Origin: DASVHS01 sp035468985
Lineage (GTDB): Bacteria > Acidobacteriota > Thermoanaerobaculia > Gp7-AA8
Direction of reading: 5' to 3'
NCBI GenBank assembly: GCA_035468985.1
Contig: DATISF010000069.1
Span: forward strand, 18,059-82,058
Length of the DNA: 64,000 nucleotides
Made by a program: the position numbers and the translations under genes. This document shows, piece by piece, positions 59,065 to 64,000 of this stretch. Every line of letters starts with the position of its first letter. Position 1 is the stretch's first letter. The notes beneath the pieces were generated by a model, which worked only from the letters and a program-made list of their open reading frames with translations, ran no database searches and was not told the DNA's origin.

Positions 59065-62000
59065 ATGCTCGGGAACCATGTCCGGGCCGGGTTTCTTTGC
59101 CGGTATTTTGCGTGGGTCGCGCTGTTGCCGTCGCTCGCGTTGGGTGCGACAGTCGAACAACAAGCTCGTTCCGCGCGAAGCGTTGTCGTTGCGGCATGCC
59201 GGAACGGTGATGAAGCCCGCGTCGCGCCGGCCCTCGCACGGCGACTGCACGTTCCCGAGGCCCGCCTGAGGAAAGCGCTGCGGCGGCTCAACAACACGGG
59301 CGAGGCTCCGAAGCGCTTGTGCGATCTGACGGTCGAGGATCTCGAGCAGATCCTCACCGATGCCGCGCGGTCGAACGAAGGAAAATCAGAGTCGCGCGAC
59401 GAGTGGATGCGGTTCACGATCGGTGACGAGAAGGGCTCGATCCCACCCGGCGGCCTGGCCCGCGCGCTCGAACAGCGCAAGGCACTGGTGCGGCAATCGG
59501 CCGGAGTCCTTCGTCCCGAATCGAACCTGGCCGCGCTTCCTTCCAGCCCTGCCGGTTGGACGAACGTCACCGGCTACGAGCATCCGGTCGGCAGCATCAA
59601 CGCACTTCTGATTCATCCGACCTCGACCAATACGATGTGGGCGGGCGCGGACGGCGGCGGAATCTGGAAGACGACCGACGGTGGCACCACCTGGCAGGCC
59701 GCTGACGACTTCCTGGCCTCGCTCTCTGTATCGTCATTTGCGATGCGCCCCGGCGATCCGTCGACGATCTACGCCGCCACCGGCGCTCAGGGCTCACACA
59801 CCGGAATGGGAGGCGCCGGCGTGTTCAAATCCACCGACGGCGGGACTCATTGGACTCCGTTGCCTGCGACTGATCCCGCCTCCAACGTGGACTGGCAGTA
59901 CACATATCAACTTGCCATTCATCCCACGGACTCCACCACGGTGATCGCGGCAACCTACGGCGGCGCATACATCACGACGACCGGCGGTACGAGCTGGACG
60001 AAGATTTCCGCGACAACGACGCTGGTGCGCAACGTCGCCATTCATCCTTCGAACGGCAACCTGCGCGTCATCGCCATGGACAACGGCACCGTCAAGATCG
60101 CCACGGACGGGTCGACCTACTACCCGTACACGATTGCCACGGTGACAGGTTCGAGCTTTACGCGCATCGCACTCGCACCCTCGAATCAGAACATCATGTA
60201 CGCGCTGCTCAACAACGGTGGGACGACGCAGATCTACCGTTCATCGACCATGGGAACCTCGTGGACCCCGGTCACGCCGCCGTCCCCGACCTTCTTCCGA
60301 GGCTTCCTCAGCTACACCGGTGGGCTGTGGGTCGATCCGACCAACCCGAACCACATCGCGGTTGGGGAGTTATGGTCGGCGGTCACGAGTGATGCGTCCC
60401 TTCCCTCGCCGACATGGAGCAGCTTGTGCTGCGGCTGGGCCGATTTTCACGGAATGTTGAGTCACCCCGGTTACAACGGCTCCAGCAACAAGATCGTGTT
60501 TTTTTTCGACGACGGAGGACTCTATCGCTGGGCCGATGTGGATACGGTTGCGACCACCCAACCATCGTATCTGACACCGAACGGGATCACGGTGAGTGAG
60601 GTCTACTCGGTGGCCGGGCGCGGCGGCAACCTGATCTTCGGAGCGCAGGACGTCGGGGCGCGGATCTTCATGACAACCGCGAGCGACTCAACGCAGAAGT
60701 GGCGTTTCACATCCTTTCCGTACACGTTCACTCGACTCTACGGCGACGGTGCCACGGCCGCCGCCGACCGCACGAGCTCCAACATCCTCTACGGTTCGCT
60801 GCAGCACCTGACGTTGCAACGCTCACTCGACGGAGGCTCGACGAGCCAGCTCATCTGCCAGGGGATCACGGACATCAATTGTGACCCCATCGCCCATCCG
60901 GATCTGCTCGAGGTAGGAAACAACTCAGCATTCATCGCTCCTTTTGTCCTCGATCCGAACAATCAGAGCCGTATGATCGCCGGCGCCAGCTCGTTGTGGC
61001 GTTCGAATAACGTGTCGAGCGGAAATCCGCCGACGTGGAGCGTGATTCACACGAATCCCGGCGGCTGTTGTGTTTCGGCGATCGCGGTCGCGCCAACCAA
61101 CTCGGACGTGATCTGGGTCGCGTATACAACAGGAGCCGTCTTCAAAACCGCCAACGGCACGGCCCCGACGCCGTCATGGACGCAGGTCACGAACGTCCCG
61201 GCGGGAAACAAGCTTCGGATCTACATCGACCGCACGAGCTCCAGCCGCGTCTACATCGGTCTGTCGGGCTTCCTCGCCAACCGGCTGGTGATGACACCCG
61301 ACAATGCCGCGAATTGGTACCCTGTGAGCGGCCTTCCGAGCGCGAGCGTCTTCGCCATCCAGCAGCACCCGAACAACTCCTCATGGTGGTATGTCGGCAC
61401 CGCGGTCGGGCTCTTCGCGAGCGCGGACGGCGGCACGACGTGGAGCACGACAAACGAGGGCCCGGCAAACGTCCAGGTGCGCGACCTGAACTGGTATTCC
61501 GAAACCGGCGCGAGCGCGGTTCTGCTCGTGGGGACGTTCGGCCGCGGCATCTGGCGCGCAACGCTCGATTCTTCCGTCTCCCTTACGGCACCGACCGGAC
61601 TGATCGCAACGGGAGCGAGCAGCATGGTTTGCGCGCGGCCACCCGATTCAACTGGCGCTTCTGGCGTGACAGATGGCTCGGGAATTCAACCGGCGATCGA
61701 CTGGCCGCCGTGCAGCACCTCGGTTTCGCTGACTTGGAATCCCGTCGCCGGTGCCACCTACAACATCTACCGGAGCAGCAGCCTCTTCTCCTACGCTCAG
61801 GTCGGCACCTCGGCCGGGCCGTCGTACACGGATTCAGCGTCGCCGGGAGTGGCGTATCTGTACATGGTGCGGGCCACGGACGGATCCAACGAGTCACCCA
61901 ACAGCAATGCCGACCTGGCCACGACCGTCGGATTCTCAGATGCGACTCTCACCGCTGGCATGCCCATCAGGGCGGTGCACATGACGGACCTCCGCTCCGC

Positions 62001-62235
62001 AATCAACCTCGTGCGCACACTTGCGGCACTTGGCTCTGCCACGCTCACGGACGCGACGCTCGATTCCTCCGTCACGGTCAAGAGGGTCCACCTGACGGAG
62101 CTGCGCGACGCGCTCGACGCGGCCAGGGCCACATTGGGCCTGCCGGCGCTCACGTACACCGATTCGACGATCACCGCGCAAAGCACGCCCATCAGGGCGG
62201 TGCACATCACCGAGCTTCGGGATGGGGTGAAGTAG
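59065..62235 (+). CDS. Giant secreted sortilin/BNR-repeat protein with C-terminal ELR module
   Basis: 1056 residues from the ATG at 59065 (GGAGGT four bases upstream). Signal peptide 'RYFAWVALLPSLALGATVEQ'. Residues about 30-165 are a helical pre-region; about 180-830 contain Asp-box/BNR sortilin-type repeats ('GIWKTTDGGTTWQA', 'GVFKSTDGGTHWTPL', 'GLFASADGGTTWSTTN'), a ten-bladed-propeller-like array. A fibronectin-like domain follows at about 850-950 ('VSLTWNPVAGATYNIYRSSS'), then two or three repeats of 'I-[RK]-A-V-H-x-T-[DE]-LR-x-A' to the last residue ('IRAVHITELRDGVK'). The same terminal module ends the protein at 33714. BNR propellers of this type are seen in secreted glycosidases and peptidases, but no catalytic motif is evident here. 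Confidence 0.85.
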   Translation: MLGNHVRAGFLCRYFAWVALLPSLALGATVEQQARSARSVVVAACRNGDEARVAPALARRLHVPEARLRKALRRLNNTGEAPKRLCDLTVEDLEQILTDAARSNEGKSESRDEWMRFTIGDEKGSIPPGGLARALEQRKALVRQSAGVLRPESNLAALPSSPAGWTNVTGYEHPVGSINALLIHPTSTNTMWAGADGGGIWKTTDGGTTWQAADDFLASLSVSSFAMRPGDPSTIYAATGAQGSHTGMGGAGVFKSTDGGTHWTPLPATDPASNVDWQYTYQLAIHPTDSTTVIAATYGGAYITTTGGTSWTKISATTTLVRNVAIHPSNGNLRVIAMDNGTVKIATDGSTYYPYTIATVTGSSFTRIALAPSNQNIMYALLNNGGTTQIYRSSTMGTSWTPVTPPSPTFFRGFLSYTGGLWVDPTNPNHIAVGELWSAVTSDASLPSPTWSSLCCGWADFHGMLSHPGYNGSSNKIVFFFDDGGLYRWADVDTVATTQPSYLTPNGITVSEVYSVAGRGGNLIFGAQDVGARIFMTTASDSTQKWRFTSFPYTFTRLYGDGATAAADRTSSNILYGSLQHLTLQRSLDGGSTSQLICQGITDINCDPIAHPDLLEVGNNSAFIAPFVLDPNNQSRMIAGASSLWRSNNVSSGNPPTWSVIHTNPGGCCVSAIAVAPTNSDVIWVAYTTGAVFKTANGTAPTPSWTQVTNVPAGNKLRIYIDRTSSSRVYIGLSGFLANRLVMTPDNAANWYPVSGLPSASVFAIQQHPNNSSWWYVGTAVGLFASADGGTTWSTTNEGPANVQVRDLNWYSETGASAVLLVGTFGRGIWRATLDSSVSLTAPTGLIATGASSMVCARPPDSTGASGVTDGSGIQPAIDWPPCSTSVSLTWNPVAGATYNIYRSSSLFSYAQVGTSAGPSYTDSASPGVAYLYMVRATDGSNESPNSNADLATTVGFSDATLTAGMPIRAVHMTDLRSAINLVRTLAALGSATLTDATLDSSVTVKRVHLTELRDALDAARATLGLPALTYTDSTITAQSTPIRAVHITELRDGVK

Positions 62236-62370
62236 GAAACCCTTGGTTCACCGAAAGCGAAATGAGATTCGTCACCGGTACTAGTGATCCAACGCCCAGA
62301 TTTCCGCGGGTCGGGAGCTGGATTGTGGATCAGTTCCTGTGAGGAGTAGTATCGCCCGGTCGTTACCACT

Positions 62371-62402
62371 TTGACAGCTGTTTGAGCAGGGTGCCCTACC
62401 TA
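62371..62402 (+). promoter_or_regulatory. Possible sigma-70 promoter of the ice-binding-like gene
   Basis: A consensus -35 TTGACA at 62371-62376 lies about 85 bp before the start codon. The matching -10 is weak (TACCTA at 62397-62402, spacing 20). The rest of the 226-bp gap shows nothing else clear. Confidence 0.3.
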
Positions 62403-62461
62403 CTCAAACGGCCGTGGGCGCCCCTGCCGTCTCTTCATCCGCTGCTGAAAGCGAGGCTGAT

Positions 62462-64000
62462 ATGCACCGAAAATTCTGGATCCCTTTGGCGATAGCTCTA
62501 TGCGCGATCCTGTTCGCCGTCTCGCCGGTTTCCGCACAGGTGTCGCTCGGCAGTGCCCAGAGCTTCGGCGCTCTGGCCGGTTCGACCGTCACCAACACCG
62601 GTGCCACGACCGTCAACGGGAACGTTGGTGTGTCTCCCGGCAGTTCGGTCACCGGATTTCCTCCCGGCGTTGTCGTCGGCGGAGCGATCCATGCCGGTGA
62701 CGCGACTGCTGCCACTGCGCAGTCCGATCTCACCATCGCATACAACGCCGCGGCCGGCACGGCATGCAATGTCGACCTGACCGGCCAGGATCTCGGCGGG
62801 CTGACGCTCACGCCGGGCGTCTACTGCTTCTCGTCGTCGGCGGGCCTGACTGGAACACTGACCCTCAACTTTCAGGGCAACCCCAACGCATTTTTCTTGT
62901 TCAAGATGGGCAGCACGCTGACCACAGCATCTGCCTCGTCGGTTGTACTGACCAATACCGGCGGTGTGACGTGTCCGCCGAATGTGTACTGGCAGGTGGG
63001 GAGTTCCGCGACTCTCGGCACAGGCAGTTCGTTTGCCGGAAACATTCTCGCGCTCACGAGCATCACGATGACCACCGGCACCACATTGAATGGGAGAGCG
63101 TTGGCGCGAACTGGTGCCGTGACGCTGGATACGAACACCGTCACGGCGTGTGCTCCCGCGCTCATCTGCCCTGTCATCACGGTGAATCCGGCCACACTGC
63201 CGAATGGCTCCGTTGGAACAGCCTACGCCGCGACCGTCACCGCGAGCGGCGGCATCGGACCGTACACCTTCGCCGTGACCAGCGGCGCGTTGCCAGCCGG
63301 GCTGGTGCTGAATGCTGCAACGGGTGACATCACCGGGCCGCCGACAACCGCCGGGACCTCCAGTTTCACGATCACCGCGACGGACACGGCCACCGGCTGC
63401 CTCGGCAGCCGGGCCTACACAATCGTGATCGCGAGCGCCGCCGCTTGTCCCGTCATCACACTCAGCCCCGCACCTCTGCCGGCAGGATCGATCGGCATCT
63501 TTTACAACCAGACCATCACCGCCACCGGCGGCGCGGGTGTCCCTGCCTTCACCATCACTGCCGGCGCACTCCCGCCCGGTCTGGCGCTCAACGCCGCAAC
63601 CGGTGCCATCACAGGAATCCCGACTGCCGCTGGCCTCTTCAGTTTCACCATCATGGTCACGCAGACCGGTTGCACTGGATCGCTGCCCTACACCATCACC
63701 ATCGCAGCCGCGGCAGGGCCGCTGTGTGTTAGCCACTGCAATGACGACTCGTGCGACATCGCTGCTGGTAGTGCTCCCGCGGCCACGTTGCTGCTTCCGT
63801 ACTTCGAGGTTGACCTCGGAGCGGCGGGCACTGGCCGTACGACGGTCTTCAGCGTCACCAACGTCAGTCCGTATGCGCAGATCGCTCACGTCACTCTGTG
63901 GACCGACTGGTCATTCCCGGTTCTCGACTTCAACATCTTCCTGACCGGTTATGACGTTCAGCCGATCAACCTTTACGACGTGATCGCGCGCGGCCTCATC
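62462..64000 (+). CDS. Ice-binding-like (DUF3494) secreted protein with putative Ig domains, 3' truncated
   Basis: 513 codons visible; open at the window end. The signal peptide ends 'FAVSPVSAQ'. Residues about 27-225 form an ice-binding-like (DUF3494) domain: 'LGSAQSFGALAGSTVTNTGA', 'GNVGVSPGSSVTGFPPGVV', 'FLFKMGSTLTTASASSVVLT', 'GNILALTSITMTTGTTLNGR', a right-handed beta-solenoid family. Two He_PIG-type putative Ig domains follow ('GSVGTAYAATVTASGG', 'FTITATDTATGC'). The last part ('TLLLPYFEVDLGAAGTGRTT', 'WTDWSFPVLDFNIFLTGYDV') is a module I associate with Acidobacteriota surface proteins. DUF3494 domains bind ice in cold-adapted species but also act as adhesin-like domains elsewhere. Confidence 0.85.
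   Translation, partial: MHRKFWIPLAIALCAILFAVSPVSAQVSLGSAQSFGALAGSTVTNTGATTVNGNVGVSPGSSVTGFPPGVVVGGAIHAGDATAATAQSDLTIAYNAAAGTACNVDLTGQDLGGLTLTPGVYCFSSSAGLTGTLTLNFQGNPNAFFLFKMGSTLTTASASSVVLTNTGGVTCPPNVYWQVGSSATLGTGSSFAGNILALTSITMTTGTTLNGRALARTGAVTLDTNTVTACAPALICPVITVNPATLPNGSVGTAYAATVTASGGIGPYTFAVTSGALPAGLVLNAATGDITGPPTTAGTSSFTITATDTATGCLGSRAYTIVIASAAACPVITLSPAPLPAGSIGIFYNQTITATGGAGVPAFTITAGALPPGLALNAATGAITGIPTAAGLFSFTIMVTQTGCTGSLPYTITIAAAAGPLCVSHCNDDSCDIAAGSAPAATLLLPYFEVDLGAAGTGRTTVFSVTNVSPYAQIAHVTLWTDWSFPVLDFNIFLTGYDVQPINLYDVIARGLI

Noticed and set aside
62498..63889. 463-codon minus-strand ORF opposite the ice-binding-like gene
   Set aside because: Gly/Arg/Asp-rich shadow; the plus frame has a signal peptide and recognisable domains.

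Overview
The window is 64 kb of GC-rich, densely coding bacterial DNA. Start codons are mostly ATG with some GTG and TTG, many genes have GGAGG-type ribosome binding sites, and ATGA/GTGA start-stop overlaps are common. The protein mix points to Acidobacteriota, perhaps a Thermoanaerobaculia- or Vicinamibacteria-like lineage: very large secreted proteins built from 'W-x-[ST]-DGT-x-x-GT', NHL or sortilin/BNR repeats, a shared C-terminal 'H-x-x-ELR' module, and remnants of DUF1111, TonB-C and GspG-like proteins. This assignment is inference from family recognition, because no rRNA or marker gene lies in the window.

Layout. 1-7.7 kb: the end of an FtsX/MacB-type permease, a two-gene molybdenum hydroxylase (IorAB-like), an arginase-family enzyme, a 0.6 kb gene graveyard with palindromic repeats, then a MaoC hydratase and a dienelactone hydrolase. 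7.8-23.3 kb: a large signalling island. It opens with a soluble multi-PAS/GAF histidine kinase, an NtrC-type regulator and a receiver protein. After a 154 bp gap follows a tightly coupled chemosensory operon: receiver, EAL, CheY, GAF, CheD, CheA, an OprP-like porin, a secreted Cache-like protein, MCP, CheW, CheR and CheB. Placement of a porin and a free periplasmic sensor between CheA and the MCP suggests a dedicated extracellular-solute sensing module. An aldo/keto reductase and a PAP2 phosphatase follow.

25-34 kb holds many broken or unusual genes: a secreted protein with a contractile-injection-system tube domain but no such system nearby, a decayed pseudopilin-like gene, a thioredoxin-like protein whose CxxC motif begins with an in-frame UGA (candidate selenoprotein, with a hairpin just downstream), a MocR regulator broken by one extra G, a winged-helix/FHA regulator, an M20-family peptidase with altered metal-ligand motifs, and a POT transporter broken twice. 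33.7-38.4 kb is a 1549-aa secreted repeat protein. 38.4-43.3 kb is a membrane protein and a TPR protein separated by a 2.3 kb insert (methyltransferase, decayed phosphoglycerate-dehydrogenase-like gene, inositol-monophosphatase-like enzyme) that is flanked by near-identical direct repeats of 164 and 185 bp.

43-50 kb contains small stress and envelope genes: MBL hydrolase, a broken alpha/beta hydrolase, DUF5996-like, YceI with a divergent MarR and a 28-bp palindromic operator candidate, a dihaem lipoprotein, UspA and GNAT. 50-64 kb is dominated by secreted proteins (a 1887-aa NHL-repeat protein, a 1056-aa BNR-repeat protein, and an ice-binding-like protein running off the end) plus a methyltransferase and an SPFH-domain protein. 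About nine decayed or interrupted loci lie among very long intact ORFs, so pervasive sequencing error is not the obvious explanation, although single-base errors at individual sites cannot be excluded.
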